The notes beneath the pieces were generated by a model. It had not been told where the DNA came from. It worked only from the letters and a program-made list of their open reading frames with translations, and did not search any database. A DNA stretch of 64,000 nt from Nitrosomonas ureae (lineage in GTDB: Bacteria; Pseudomonadota; Gammaproteobacteria; Burkholderiales; Nitrosomonadaceae), in NCBI RefSeq assembly GCF_900108305.1, contig NZ_FNUX01000001.1:1-64000 (forward strand), written 5' to 3'. A program made the translations under genes and the position numbers. This document shows positions 1-9,245 of this stretch, piece after piece (within the stretch, counting starts at the first letter, position 1; each line of letters starts with the position of its first letter).

Positions 1-61
1 ATTTTTTAAATTCACACTTTGAGTGTGTCTTGATTATGTATAGGCCCTATCAAACTTATAT

Positions 62-98
62 TGACATCCATCAAATAAAAACCATTTGATGGATGTCA
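62..98. promoter_or_regulatory. Perfect 15-bp inverted repeat (terminator stem or operator)
   Basis: The arms TGACATCCATCAAAT (62-76) and ATTTGATGGATGTCA (84-98) are exact reverse complements around a 7-nt AT-rich loop. Only three T residues follow on the plus strand, and the stem is only moderately GC-rich, so it is not a classic Rho-independent terminator. An operator, or a terminator for a gene left of the window, are both possible. Confidence 0.4.
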
Positions 99-311
99 TT
101 TCCTTCCCTGATGCTTACAACACCCACATATGTCATTTTTGTAAAATGATCATGCGTACATAACAAAGATTAAGGATTTGTTTGATGAATAAATAGCTAC
201 AAGATGTTAATTCGCGCTGTTAACAATTGTTAACATGACCGATTACAATAGGCACAACTTGGAATATTCTCCAACTCCCTGTTGGAAAAAAACAATATGC
301 AGGATTTACTT

Positions 312-392
312 ATGCCAGAAACGTTTGTTCAGAATGACAACCGTCATTTGCTAAATTTTCGATATATCAGCGCGCCTTCTCAAGTCGCTTGA
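312..392 (+). CDS. Possible 26-aa small peptide
   Basis: An ATG at 312 opens 26 codons ending in TGA at 390-392. An AGGA lies 7 nt upstream, which is good ribosome-binding spacing. The product is hydrophilic, with no membrane segment and no motif I recognise. It is short enough to occur by chance, and only the ribosome-binding sequence argues for it. It could be a leader peptide or nothing. Confidence 0.15.
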   Translation: MPETFVQNDNRHLLNFRYISAPSQVA

Positions 393-664
393 ATATCGTT
401 TACTTGGGCGCTAAACGTAATAATTGAAGCTATGTCCCTGTGCTTCAACTTTATATTCGCTGGCAAAACCTCTGAAATCAGATCAGAAAAACCAACTTTG
501 CCCGAGTAACTGATCTTATGTATTGCGTTGATCGCTGGGAGCCAGTTCTTGCAAATCATTCAACTGATAAATAAGAAGATCCCATTATTTCCAGCTGAAA
601 TGGTTATTGAGAATTCAGGAGACGCTTTACAATTAATTGCAAAACGCATGATACGGGTGGGCAA

Positions 665-1342
665 CTAATCCAATCCTTTTTCCTTGAATAGAAGTGCCAA
701 CTGCAAACGACTGGAAATATGTAACTTGGAATAAATACGATTGAGATAAACCCGCACCGAACCTTCGGTAATCTGTAATTCCCGCGCAGCCAATTTACTG
801 CTATAACCTTTTGCAATTAAAGCAGCCAAAGACATTTCACGGCTGGATAAATGTGCAGAAACCTTCTGATGCGCCGATTCGCGTTGTAAGATTTGTTCAA
901 ACGCCATTCTCACGGAACGGCGATCCAGCCATTCGCCGCCTGCATGCACTTTTTTTAAACATTGCGGAATCAGTGAAACAGACATTTCTTTGAGTAAAAT
1001 ACCTTTGACTCCCATTCTGATCAGATCACAGGTTTCAGACTGATCGACCGCGGTAGTATAAACCACTATTTTGGTCTCGCTTCCAAGCGCTGCCTGGACT
1101 TGCTTGACTTGATTAAGTCCATCAACGCTAGGACTATGGGGGTCAATCAGCACGATGTCGGGGTTGTTCAGCTTCGATACATCCTGAATACAAGCTACTG
1201 AATGCAGCATATCCACAATTTCCAAGGTATCCTCCTCTTCGAGGATAACACTTAATCCAAACAGAACAATCGGATGTGGATCAATCAGAAGTACTTTAAT
1301 ACGATTGTTAGGCAATAAATTTTGTATCGCTTCAGTAAACAT
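665..1342 (-). CDS. Orphan NarL/FixJ-family response regulator
   Basis: A 225-aa two-domain transcription regulator. The N-terminal receiver domain (about residues 15-130) starts with KVLLIDPHPIVLFGL. The likely phospho-acceptor Asp is in VLIDPHSP, followed by the switch Thr in VYTTA and a conserved Lys in GILLKEMS. A LuxR-type helix-turn-helix at about 165-220 contains LSSREMSLAALIAKGYSSK and EGSVRVYLNRIYSKL. By family it should bind DNA as a dimer after phosphorylation. No histidine kinase is adjacent. In the acidic pocket, where the family normally has two acidic residues (DDHP), this protein reads D-P-H-P, so phosphorylation may be altered. The target genes cannot be told from the sequence. 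Confidence 0.85.
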   Translation of the reverse strand: MFTEAIQNLLPNNRIKVLLIDPHPIVLFGLSVILEEEDTLEIVDMLHSVACIQDVSKLNNPDIVLIDPHSPSVDGLNQVKQVQAALGSETKIVVYTTAVDQSETCDLIRMGVKGILLKEMSVSLIPQCLKKVHAGGEWLDRRSVRMAFEQILQRESAHQKVSAHLSSREMSLAALIAKGYSSKLAARELQITEGSVRVYLNRIYSKLHISSRLQLALLFKEKGLD

Positions 1343-1733
1343 TTATGCCTACAAATTAAGAGAAAAATCAGATAGCCTATTCTTACTGATTTATTGTGAA
1401 AATTTCATAAATTCGTAGCCGAAATTCTGTTAATTTCTTGTGAAGCTTCCGTGAGCATTACAAAAAGCTAGAAAGCACCTTATTTATCAGTTAATATCAC
1501 ATACGCTGGAAATGCTGACAATTTAGGTTTTATCGCAACAAAACGCTGTGATAAATCACATATCTTGGTGCTCCTCATAAAGCAATGCATCAGAAATACA
1601 AAACCAAGCATACTCTAAAAATAAGCCCATCATCCCGGTCACATAAAATAACAAAACCAGAAACTGAATTGAGCAAACAACGCTATCAAGCAGTAACCCG
1701 TCTTAAAGTACATTTCCTATACAACACCTTAAT
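1343..1733. other. Divergent intergenic region, regulator/lysS
   Basis: This 391-bp AT-rich stretch lies between the reverse-strand response regulator and forward lysS. It should hold both promoters. I see no convincing sigma-70 box pair, dyad, repeat or RNA gene. Confidence 0.4.
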
Positions 1734-3239
1734 ATGATCCAAGAAAATACACCGGTCATCCCCGATGAAAATCAAATTATCGCTGAACGCCGCGCCAAAC
1801 TAACTGAAATACGTCAGATCAACAATGCTTTTCCCAATACATTCAGACGCGATCATTTAGCTTCAGAGTTATATAAACAGTTTAGTGAATTTTCCAAAGA
1901 AAGACTGGAAGAACAATCAACTGTGGTAAAAATAGCAGGACGCATGGTGCTAAAGCGCATAATGGGTAAAGCCAGCTTTGCAACCATACAGGATATGAGT
2001 GGGCGCATTCAGTTGTATATCTCGAATGATCATACCGGAGAAACTGCGCATGCAGCATTCAAGCATTACGACTTGGGTGATATTCTGGGCGCACAAGGTA
2101 CTTTATTCAAAACCAAAACAGGCGAACTCTCAATTCGCGTCACTGATTTACAATTGCTAACAAAATCCTTACGCCCCTTGCCGGAGAAATTTCATGGCTT
2201 GGCCGACCAGGAACAAAAATATCGTCAACGTTACCTTGATTTGATTACTAACGAAGAAACGCGCAGGGTATTCACTATCCGCTCCGGAGTCATCCAGGCA
2301 ATTCGTGAGTTCTTTGTCGAACGCAATTATCTGGAAGTTGAAACGCCAATGATGCACCCGATTCCCGGGGGCGCATCGGCCAAGCCCTTTTCCACGCATC
2401 ATAATGCACTGGACATGGCGTTATTCTTGCGCATCGCTCCCGAACTGTACCTGAAACGACTGGTTGTCGGCGGCATGGAAAAAGTTTTTGAAATCAATCG
2501 CAATTTTCGCAATGAAGGGATCTCCACGCGACATAATCCCGAGTTTACCATGCTGGAATTCTATGAAGCTTATCAGGATCATACCTACCTGATGGACTTT
2601 ACCGAGCAAATGCTCGCGCATACGGCGCAAAAAGTACTGGGCACCACGCACATTACCTATCAAGGCAGGGCAATCGATTTATCCAGACCATTCATGCGCT
2701 TAACCATTACTCAGGCGATCCAGAAATTCCATTCGCACTATACTGCCGCGCAATTGAATGATCGTAATTATCTGATCGAAACATTGCAAGCGTTGAAAAT
2801 TCACTACAATCCCAGCGATGGTCTTGGTGGCCTGCAACTATCGCTGTTCGATGAAACCACCGAGCACCTGTTGTTTGAACCAACGTTCATCGTTGATTAT
2901 CCGGCGGAAGTATCTCCTTTAGCGCGGCGTAACGACAGCAACTCCAATATCACTGACCGTTTTGAGCTGTATATTGCCGGACGTGAAATCGCCAATGGGT
3001 TTTCTGAATTGAACGATCCGGAAGATCAAGCGGCACGTTTCCTGGAGCAGGCCAAAGCCAAGGATGCTGGCGATAGTGAGGCCATGCATTATGACGCAGA
3101 CTACATCCGTGCACTGGAATATGGCTTACCACCTACAGCCGGCGAAGGTATCGGCATCGATCGCCTGGTCATGCTGTTGACTGACAGTCCGAGTATCCGC
3201 GATGTCATTTTGTTTCCGCAGTTAAGACGGGAAGATTAG
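1734..3239 (+). CDS. lysS: Lysine--tRNA ligase, class II
   Basis: This 501-aa cytoplasmic enzyme charges tRNA-Lys with lysine using ATP, and the length is normal for bacterial LysS. An N-terminal OB-fold anticodon-binding domain (about 60-170, with [19 protein letters not shown]) is followed by the class II catalytic core. Motif 2 is at about 255 ([14 protein letters not shown]) and motif 3 at about 470 ([20 protein letters not shown]). The ATG start has no strong ribosome-binding sequence. The gene stands alone and its stop overlaps the stop of the convergent HAD phosphatase gene by 4 bp. The prfB gene that often precedes lysS is not here. Confidence 0.97.
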   Translation: MIQENTPVIPDENQIIAERRAKLTEIRQINNAFPNTFRRDHLASELYKQFSEFSKERLEEQSTVVKIAGRMVLKRIMGKASFATIQDMSGRIQLYISNDHTGETAHAAFKHYDLGDILGAQGTLFKTKTGELSIRVTDLQLLTKSLRPLPEKFHGLADQEQKYRQRYLDLITNEETRRVFTIRSGVIQAIREFFVERNYLEVETPMMHPIPGGASAKPFSTHHNALDMALFLRIAPELYLKRLVVGGMEKVFEINRNFRNEGISTRHNPEFTMLEFYEAYQDHTYLMDFTEQMLAHTAQKVLGTTHITYQGRAIDLSRPFMRLTITQAIQKFHSHYTAAQLNDRNYLIETLQALKIHYNPSDGLGGLQLSLFDETTEHLLFEPTFIVDYPAEVSPLARRNDSNSNITDRFELYIAGREIANGFSELNDPEDQAARFLEQAKAKDAGDSEAMHYDADYIRALEYGLPPTAGEGIGIDRLVMLLTDSPSIRDVILFPQLRRED

Positions 3240-3898
3240 CGCAAACTGATTATCGGCCAGCCATTGCTTTCTGCGTGGCTCTTCAGTGTAGGGTCCGGAT
3301 CGACGGCAACCGGGTGCGTTACTTTACAGAGCAAGGGCAAATCATTGAGTGAATCGCTATAAAACCAGCTACGGAGAAACGATAACCAGGTCAGATTGTG
3401 CGCATCCAGCCATTTCTCCAATCGCTCAACTTTTCCTTCCCTGAATGAAGGTGTTCCAGACACCCGGCCTGTAAATTCTCCATCTTTCTCTTCCGGTTCA
3501 GTCGCGATCAAATGACTGATACCAAGCGCTTGGGCAATCGGGGTCGTGACAAAACTATTAGTGGCGGTAATAATGATACACAAATCATTGTCCAGCATAT
3601 GCCGTTCGATTAGTTGCCGCGTCCCCGGCGCAATCAGCGGTATAATTTTCTTACACATGAATTCACTGCGCCAAACTTCCAATTGGGCACGTGAATGGCG
3701 TGCCAGAGGTTTTAACTGAAAATCCAGAAATTCGTGTATATCCAGCGTTCCCGCTTTATATTGCTCATAAAACTCAATGTTCTTGGCCTCGTGCAACTCA
3801 CGATCCAACGCTTTTTTTTCTATCAAAAATTGTGCCCACTGAAAATCACTATCGCCTGCGATTAATGTGTTATCCAGATCAAATAATGCTAAATTCAT
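3236..3898 (-). CDS. HAD-IB family phosphatase (SerB-like)
   Basis: A 220-aa haloacid-dehalogenase hydrolase. Motif I is [16 protein letters not shown] at residues 3-18, with the nucleophile Asp and the acid/base Asp two residues later. Motif II is in IIITATNSF, and motif III/IV residues are in REGKVERL and [11 protein letters not shown]. By family it is a phosphomonoesterase, perhaps of phosphoserine-like or histidinol-phosphate-like substrates; the substrate cannot be read from sequence. The start at 3898 overlaps the hda stop (ATGA), implying translational coupling. An hda-HAD pair is a common betaproteobacterial arrangement. Confidence 0.88.
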   Translation of the reverse strand: MNLALFDLDNTLIAGDSDFQWAQFLIEKKALDRELHEAKNIEFYEQYKAGTLDIHEFLDFQLKPLARHSRAQLEVWRSEFMCKKIIPLIAPGTRQLIERHMLDNDLCIIITATNSFVTTPIAQALGISHLIATEPEEKDGEFTGRVSGTPSFREGKVERLEKWLDAHNLTWLSFLRSWFYSDSLNDLPLLCKVTHPVAVDPDPTLKSHAESNGWPIISLR

Positions 3899-4572
3899 GA
3901 ATCCACCTGTAATAATTCTCGTAACAAAGGTATGGTTATGGGACGCTGATGAACCAGAGAATAACGATTCAGCGCATCCAGTGTCATCATCAACGACGGT
4001 AAATCGCGCCGGCCATGGTGTAATAAATACACGCAAATCTCCTGCGACAAAGTAAAACCGCAATCAGCAGCATGTGTCTGCATCGCCTGTATTCTTTCTT
4101 CTTCCGTTAACTCGTGCACCTGATACACTAACCCCCAGCCCAAGCGGGTGACCAGATCCTGCCGCATGTCCAGATACACCGGCGCAGTGGATCCGCTTAC
4201 CAGCAATAATGCATGACCATCTTCGCGCAACCGATTATACAGACTAAATAGTTCCGCTTGCCCTGAAGCATCCAGACGATCAATGTCGTCGATTGCGAAA
4301 CAATCTGCCGCACTGTCGCCACGAAAGGGGTAATGATTCTCGGCGCAGCTATACACCGCATTTGCGTTTCTTCGTGCATAGGCTGCGGCAATCGCTCGCA
4401 ACAAATGACTCTTACCGCAGCCAGGATTACCCCATAAATAAACAAAACATTCTTTTTCTTTCCCAGACAAAATACTTCTCAACATGTGCATCAGTTCCGT
4501 ATTGCGTCCTGGCAGAAAATTCTCCAGCGTGGATAACGGCAGGGGATTGATGTCTAGCAGCATCTGTTGCAT
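3895..4572 (-). CDS. hda: DnaA-homologue regulator Hda
   Basis: A 225-aa single AAA+ module. By family it acts with the DNA sliding clamp to stimulate ATP hydrolysis by DnaA after replication initiation. The N-terminus carries a clamp-binding-like motif (QQMLLDI, then PLPL). Walker A is GNPGCGKS at about 48-55, and a Walker B-like segment (FAIDDID) lies at about 93-98. The domain I and IV DNA-binding parts of DnaA are absent, as expected for Hda. I chose the ATG at 4572 because AGG lies 8 nt upstream; an ATG two codons earlier (4578) is the alternative. That AGG sits at the edge of a dispersed repeat, so the repeat appears to contribute the ribosome-binding site. Confidence 0.92.
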   Translation of the reverse strand: MQQMLLDINPLPLSTLENFLPGRNTELMHMLRSILSGKEKECFVYLWGNPGCGKSHLLRAIAAAYARRNANAVYSCAENHYPFRGDSAADCFAIDDIDRLDASGQAELFSLYNRLREDGHALLLVSGSTAPVYLDMRQDLVTRLGWGLVYQVHELTEEERIQAMQTHAADCGFTLSQEICVYLLHHGRRDLPSLMMTLDALNRYSLVHQRPITIPLLRELLQVDS

Positions 4573-4582
4573 GGTCATTACC

Positions 4583-4733
4583 TAAGGAAGCACTGATTAA
4601 TTGGCTGCACGAGCGAATCACTTCGTTGCACGGCACTCTCGCCTTCGCCTATCTCGTTGATATGTCTCAGTTGCTGCGTTCCGGGCGCCTCGTGCTTCAT
4701 CTCGTTCGCCGAATTAATCAGCGCTTCCCTAAT
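4583..4733. repeat. MITE-like dispersed repeat with inverted ends
   Basis: This is a stretch of about 150 bp bounded by near-perfect inverted ends. The left end is TAAGGAAGCACTGATTAATT and the right end, reverse-complemented, is TAGGGAAGCGCTGATTAATT. It has no coding capacity and lies between the perM-like gene and hda, so it would be transcribed with them. From memory, similar sequences recur in Nitrosomonas genomes, which fits a non-autonomous element. Its outer edge supplies the AGG in front of hda. The transposase that might move it is not identified. Confidence 0.7.
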
Positions 4734-4758
4734 CGTCATAATCCAGTCTGGAAAATTG

Positions 4759-5820
4759 CTACGAATTATAGAGATCACTTCCCAAATAACGCTGCAAATG
4801 CCGCAGCCAAACCAGCATTACCGCGCTAGCCGGTAACGCCAGCAGGATTCCAAAAAAACCAAACAATTGACCGAATGCCATTAAAGCAAAAATAACGACA
4901 ACCGGATGCAGTCCAATCCGGTCACCCACCAACCAAGGCGTGATCAGCATGCCTTCAAGCATTTGGCCGACACCAAAAACAACCCACACCGTAATCACGC
5001 CATTCCAATCCTGGAATTGCATCATAGCGGCAAAAGTCGCCAGCATTAAACCAACAATCATCCCCAGATAAGGCACAAACACGAGAATACCCGCCACCAA
5101 GCCAATGGGTAACGCAAATTCCAACCCTGCCAGCCAAAGTCCGGTGATATAACAAATACTCATTAATAAGATCACCGCTAATTGACCGCGCAAAAATTCC
5201 GCCAAAACCCGGTCAGTCTCTCGCGCTAACTGAGAAATCTGATCATGCCAATAACGCGGGATCATTTGATCGATAAGTTTGATCAGCGTATCCCAATCAC
5301 GTAACAGATAAAACAACACGACCGGCACCAATAGCAGATTGACCAGAAACTCAACAACCGCCATTCCTCCGCTGGTTAAGGAAGGCAGCATCTTTGCGGC
5401 CACGCCTCCAGCACTTTTCCAGTGCTCGGAAAGCGCTTCCCTTAACAGGTTCATATCCGGTTGCAGATTGATATCCAGTCTTGATTCCAGCCAGGGAATC
5501 ACATGATTCTTCAGCATATCCCAATATGCCGGCATTTTATCCATAAACCGGTTTGCTTCTTTCTCAAATAAAGGCACCATAATCAAAATCAGAGCGGCAA
5601 ACACTCCGAGCAACAACAGCATAACCAATACCGCGCCCACCGTCCGCGGTATTTTCCTATCAGCCATGTAGCTCACCATCGGATTACAGATATACGCAAT
5701 CACTGCGGCTAATAAAAAAGGAGTCAGGATCGGACTGAGCAGATAAATCAGCCCACCTGCTACGCAAGCTAATAACAACCACCAGAGATAATGTAAGTTT
5801 CCGGAATATTCAGGGTTCAT
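4759..5820 (-). CDS. AI-2E family transporter (PerM-like)
   Basis: A 353-aa inner-membrane protein of the AI-2E/PerM family. Two hydrophobic hairpins at the N-terminus (about 10-45 and 55-90) lead into a soluble segment at about 95-150, then a further set of membrane helices to about residue 340 (for example VEFLVNLLLVPVVLFYLL). Members move small molecules or ions, but the substrate is unknown here. It lies upstream of hda, a conserved betaproteobacterial neighbour order that normally also includes purM. Here purM is about 3.6 kb away on the other strand. Confidence 0.87.
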   Translation of the reverse strand: MNPEYSGNLHYLWWLLLACVAGGLIYLLSPILTPFLLAAVIAYICNPMVSYMADRKIPRTVGAVLVMLLLLGVFAALILIMVPLFEKEANRFMDKMPAYWDMLKNHVIPWLESRLDINLQPDMNLLREALSEHWKSAGGVAAKMLPSLTSGGMAVVEFLVNLLLVPVVLFYLLRDWDTLIKLIDQMIPRYWHDQISQLARETDRVLAEFLRGQLAVILLMSICYITGLWLAGLEFALPIGLVAGILVFVPYLGMIVGLMLATFAAMMQFQDWNGVITVWVVFGVGQMLEGMLITPWLVGDRIGLHPVVVIFALMAFGQLFGFFGILLALPASAVMLVWLRHLQRYLGSDLYNS

Positions 5821-5830
5821 ACGAAATGAA

Positions 5831-7219
5831 TCAGCCAGCTTTCGCTTTTAGCGCATGGCTGGCCAGATTTTTGCCAAGTTCCCAAATAGAACCCGGCACT
5901 TGATGCGTATCCGCGATGGTCTTGGTCAATGCATGCATGATGTGGTCGCAATCTTTCTGGGCCAAAGTAAGGGGAGGCAAAAGTTTGATCACATTCATGC
6001 CGTGCCCCGCCACTTGTGTCAGAATTCTGTGCTCCTTAAACAAGGGAATCGTGATCATCTGGCAAAACAATCCTTTATTAGCAGCCTCCAGCATCATCCA
6101 CGCAGCTTTCAACGAAAAACTATTGGGTGACTTGAATTCAACTGCAATCATCGAACCTTTGCCGCGGGCTCCTTTCAAAAATTCATACTGACTTGTCAAG
6201 GCATTGAGCCTGCCGATCAGATCATCACCAATTTTCGCGCTGTTTTCCACCAGCCTCTCCGTTCTGATTACTTCCAGACTCGCCAAACCAGCCGCCATCG
6301 CCATGTTATTCTTGGAAAAAGTAGAACCATGCACGACTGCCCGATCCATGCGATTAAACACGCTATCCATAACCTGCTGCGTCATGGCCACCGCACCGAC
6401 CGGCACGAAACCACCGGATAACGCCTTGGCCATGCATATCATATCGGGCTTCACGCCCCAATGTTCAATGGCCCAGAATTTGCCGGTACGCCCAAGCCCG
6501 GTCTGAATTTCGTCTGCGACAAACAATGTACCGTATTTCTTACATAAGCGCTCAACCTCGGGCAGATAGTCATCATCCGGGATGTTTACTCCCTTGCCCT
6601 GAATCGGCTCGACAATAAAAGCGGCCACTTCACGATTGCTTAAGGCCTTCTCCAACGCCGCGAGATCATTAAATGGAACCGAGCCGCAATCCTGCAACAA
6701 TGGGCCGAAACCATCCTTGAAAATCTGCTCGCCGTTCAACGACAAGGCCCCCATCGTCAACCCATGATAGGCATGATCACAACAAATAATCCGATTGCGC
6801 TTGGTGACGTAACGCGCAAACTTTATCGCCCCTTCAACCGCTTCCGTACCCGAATTACAGAAAAACACCCGTTCCAGATTATCCGGTGTTGTGGCCAAAA
6901 TCTCCTTGGCCAATAAACCACTCAAAATCGACACATCCATTTGCACCAAATCAGGCATATTCAGTGACAATACCTCTCTTAACGCATTGACGATGGTTGG
7001 ATGATTGCGCCCAAACGCATATACGCCAAACCCGCTCAACAAATCAAGATATTCATTACCTTTTTCGTCATACAGATACTGTCCCACCGCACGCTCATAA
7101 TTCCGGTCATAACCGATCGTTTTCAAGACCTTGACCAACTGAGCATTCAAATACCGATCGTGCAAATCGAATTTATCGGTACGATGTTGTGATAACAGAT
7201 TGGCGATACTGAAAGACAT
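5831..7219 (-). CDS. hpnO: Class III PLP aminotransferase, HpnO-like
   Basis: A 462-aa fold-type I aminotransferase. The cofactor phosphate site includes NSGTEAVEGA (about 122-131). The Asp that contacts the PLP ring nitrogen is in FVADEIQTGLGRTG (about 233-246). The Schiff-base lysine is K265 in CMAKALSGGF. The long N-terminal segment before the core and the overall similarity resemble HpnO, which forms the amino group of aminobacteriohopanetriol. A hopanoid operon begins about 6 kb away, supporting this. Acetylornithine or diaminobutyrate aminotransferase are alternatives. The start at 7219 is chosen because AGAGGT lies 7 nt upstream; an upstream ATG at 7234 would place that sequence inside the gene. 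It ends 10 bp before the perM-like gene. Confidence 0.75.
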   Translation of the reverse strand: MSFSIANLLSQHRTDKFDLHDRYLNAQLVKVLKTIGYDRNYERAVGQYLYDEKGNEYLDLLSGFGVYAFGRNHPTIVNALREVLSLNMPDLVQMDVSILSGLLAKEILATTPDNLERVFFCNSGTEAVEGAIKFARYVTKRNRIICCDHAYHGLTMGALSLNGEQIFKDGFGPLLQDCGSVPFNDLAALEKALSNREVAAFIVEPIQGKGVNIPDDDYLPEVERLCKKYGTLFVADEIQTGLGRTGKFWAIEHWGVKPDMICMAKALSGGFVPVGAVAMTQQVMDSVFNRMDRAVVHGSTFSKNNMAMAAGLASLEVIRTERLVENSAKIGDDLIGRLNALTSQYEFLKGARGKGSMIAVEFKSPNSFSLKAAWMMLEAANKGLFCQMITIPLFKEHRILTQVAGHGMNVIKLLPPLTLAQKDCDHIMHALTKTIADTHQVPGSIWELGKNLASHALKAKAG

Positions 7220-7625
7220 GAATGACCTCTGCATTAAAAAGCTGCCAAAAAACTGGAAGCTAGCGTCTACGGGTTCCCGGAAAGAAAAAAACGAATACCG
7301 CTCAAGGCGGTATCACTGCAACAAGTTCAACGTTGATCATACCATTTCCCACTCTTTGCTGCTAAAAACACACAAACGACTTATTAACTTCTACGTTTAC
7401 GTCGATGTAGTTAATCAACATGCAATTATAAGCGCTTCTAACAGCAATGCATGAAATTTATAGTCCATGCAAATTTGCGAGATTTTAAAGAATCTTGATT
7501 TACATTTGATATCGTTGCGCACAGCCATGGAACAATCGCAAAAACTTTGCTTAATTGTTCTACCGGTGTAGCTGGAAAAGCCGCATGATCATAATTAAAG
7601 AAAAAGAATCAACTGCGATCCCGAA
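7220..7625. other. Intergenic region between deacylase and hpnO
   Basis: About 400 bp that must carry the promoter of the hpnO-like gene. The one clear element is a reverse-strand terminator hairpin at 7281-7313. No gene or RNA is recognised in the remaining AT-rich sequence. Confidence 0.45.
7281..7313 (-). terminator. Rho-independent terminator
   Basis: Read on the minus strand, ATACCGC and GCGGTAT pair around a 5-nt loop (plus-strand arms 7295-7301 and 7307-7313), followed by a T-rich run. It lies downstream of the deacylase gene and just upstream of the hpnO-like gene, so it separates the two transcription units. Confidence 0.65.
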
Positions 7626-8840
7626 TCATTCAGATTCCGGCGCTACCGATATATGCTGAACAATGACTTTCCGATCCTTATTATGATTGAGCCTGGCGGA
7701 TCTTTCTTCGGATTCCTGAATACCGATATGAAAACCTGCAAAACCTGGCATAACCACTTGATCAATCGCCATACCAATAATCCGGCCGTTATGTGGTGAA
7801 ATTATTTCGCTGCGTATATTGGTAATGGGATCGGTGACAATACCAAGGATATCGTTTTTGCTAATTTTATCTCCCAATCTGACATTGCCCAGAAGAATAC
7901 CGCCATGATTTACGCGCACCCACGCTGAATGATAGTAAATTGAATCCGGAGCTTCTAATGGTTGAACTGCTTCCAGCATATTCATCCTACCCAACAGAGT
8001 TTGAATGCTTTTAACGCCATATTGAACAGCTGGTTCTTGCAGTGTCATGGATTTTCCCGCTTCTAAAGTTACCGCGGGAATTCCGATTTCAACGGCAGCA
8101 TGACGCAACATCCCCGCAGAACCTTCGCTATGAAGAATCACGGATATTCCAAAAGCCTGAGCAAATTCAGCTACGCCCGGTTGCAGAAGATTAGCCCTGA
8201 TCTGCGGCAGATTGGCACGATGCGCTGAACCTGTATGCAAATCAACAAGAAAGTTGCAATGACTGATGATCTCTTTAAAAAATGAATAAGCAATCCGTGA
8301 TGCGGAACTGCCTTGAGGATTTCCCGGAAAAAAACGATTAAGGTCACGCCGATCCGTCAGATAGCGGGAAGAGCGCTGAAAACCTTGCAGATTTACAATA
8401 GGTACGCCAATAATAGTTCCGGATAATTTCTCAGGATCAGTGCCATGAAGCACACGTCTTACAATCTCGATACCATTTAATTCGTCGCCATGAATTGCAG
8501 CTGTCAGACAGAGCACAGGCCCTGGTTGAGCACCATTAACGACCAAAATGGGAGTTGGCATGGAAAGGCCATCCGAAGATTGATTGGGCTGCCAGGATAA
8601 TCGCATCGCGGTTGCGGGTGGTACCACAGCACCCAATACCGCAAATGATGGCTTTGGCTGCTCGAGAGGCCCGGATTCGGGAGCGCTGGATAATTCTCTC
8701 GTTTTTAGCGCAGAAGAGTATATCATCGAGTCAGAGTGTACAATTAACTCATCATTGACACTATCAAACTTCAGTATTTGCTGCGAATACCCATTGATTG
8801 CAATCAATAGAAGAGTTAGGCCGACAATACTTTTTAACAT
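7626..8840 (-). CDS. Secreted succinylglutamate desuccinylase/aspartoacylase-family deacylase
   Basis: A 404-aa predicted zinc deacylase of the M14-like aspartoacylase superfamily (COG3608 type). Residues 1-20 form a signal peptide ending near NGYSQQ. Zinc ligands are likely the His and Glu of AAIHGDELNG and the His of FLVDLHTGSAHRA, with a catalytic Glu candidate in AVTLEAGKS. A beta-barrel C-terminal part (about 300-375) contains the VNHGGILLG segment usual for the family. The real substrate is unknown, perhaps N-acyl amino acids or peptides in the periplasm. A perfect 13-bp dyad lies 72-103 bp upstream of the start. The gene is monocistronic. Confidence 0.8.
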   Translation of the reverse strand: MLKSIVGLTLLLIAINGYSQQILKFDSVNDELIVHSDSMIYSSALKTRELSSAPESGPLEQPKPSFAVLGAVVPPATAMRLSWQPNQSSDGLSMPTPILVVNGAQPGPVLCLTAAIHGDELNGIEIVRRVLHGTDPEKLSGTIIGVPIVNLQGFQRSSRYLTDRRDLNRFFPGNPQGSSASRIAYSFFKEIISHCNFLVDLHTGSAHRANLPQIRANLLQPGVAEFAQAFGISVILHSEGSAGMLRHAAVEIGIPAVTLEAGKSMTLQEPAVQYGVKSIQTLLGRMNMLEAVQPLEAPDSIYYHSAWVRVNHGGILLGNVRLGDKISKNDILGIVTDPITNIRSEIISPHNGRIIGMAIDQVVMPGFAGFHIGIQESEERSARLNHNKDRKVIVQHISVAPESE

Positions 8841-8911
8841 TGCGCGATCACCTTATTAAACAAATTACTCGTTCCAGGTATTAAGGCCTATTTTTATAGC
8901 AATCAAATATT

Positions 8912-8943
8912 CAATTTAATTACAATATACTGTAATTAAATTG
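8912..8943. promoter_or_regulatory. AT-rich perfect 13-bp dyad (operator candidate)
   Basis: CAATTTAATTACA (8912-8924) and TGTAATTAAATTG (8931-8943) are exact reverse complements separated by ATATAC. No T-run follows on either strand, so a regulator-binding site is more likely than a terminator. It sits in the upstream region of the deacylase gene. Confidence 0.45.
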
Positions 8944-9181
8944 TATTGAAAAATTAAAATAGCGGTTAATTTACATCACAATTCGTTGTGTAATATATAT
9001 ACAACATGACTATCGAATTGGAGCAGTCAATATTCGCCGATTCAAATAAATAAGCACTCAAAAAATCAAAAACGCAATGTTCGAGGCCCGCTCCCAATGC
9101 TCTTCTTAATCAGTTCGTGGCATATCCGTAAGAAACTTCTGAACAACCCCGCTTGTCATTCACAAACAGGGCAGGAAATCT

Positions 9182-9245
9182 TTTGAGGCTAAAAATATAG
9201 ATTCCTCACTACGCTCGAAATAACAATTATTCGGAAGCCTCAGAA
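9182..9245. repeat. Degenerate short dispersed repeat with inverted ends
   Basis: GAGGCT (9185-9190) and AGCCTC (9236-9241), each flanked by T- or A-rich bases, bracket a core containing ATTCCTCACTACGCTCGAAA. From memory this core resembles a repeat scattered through many bacterial genomes. It has no coding capacity. Confidence 0.35.

Larger units (their letters stand above)
1..664. other. Non-coding stretch at window start
   Basis: No family-level gene is recognised in this 664-bp stretch. It holds a perfect 15-bp dyad at 62-98 and a smaller dyad at 13-27 (CACACT/AGTGTG with a TTG loop). A 26-codon ORF at 312-392 has an AGGA ribosome-binding sequence 7 nt upstream. The rest is AT-rich with stops in all frames. 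The stretch may include the control region of a gene outside the window. Confidence 0.5.
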
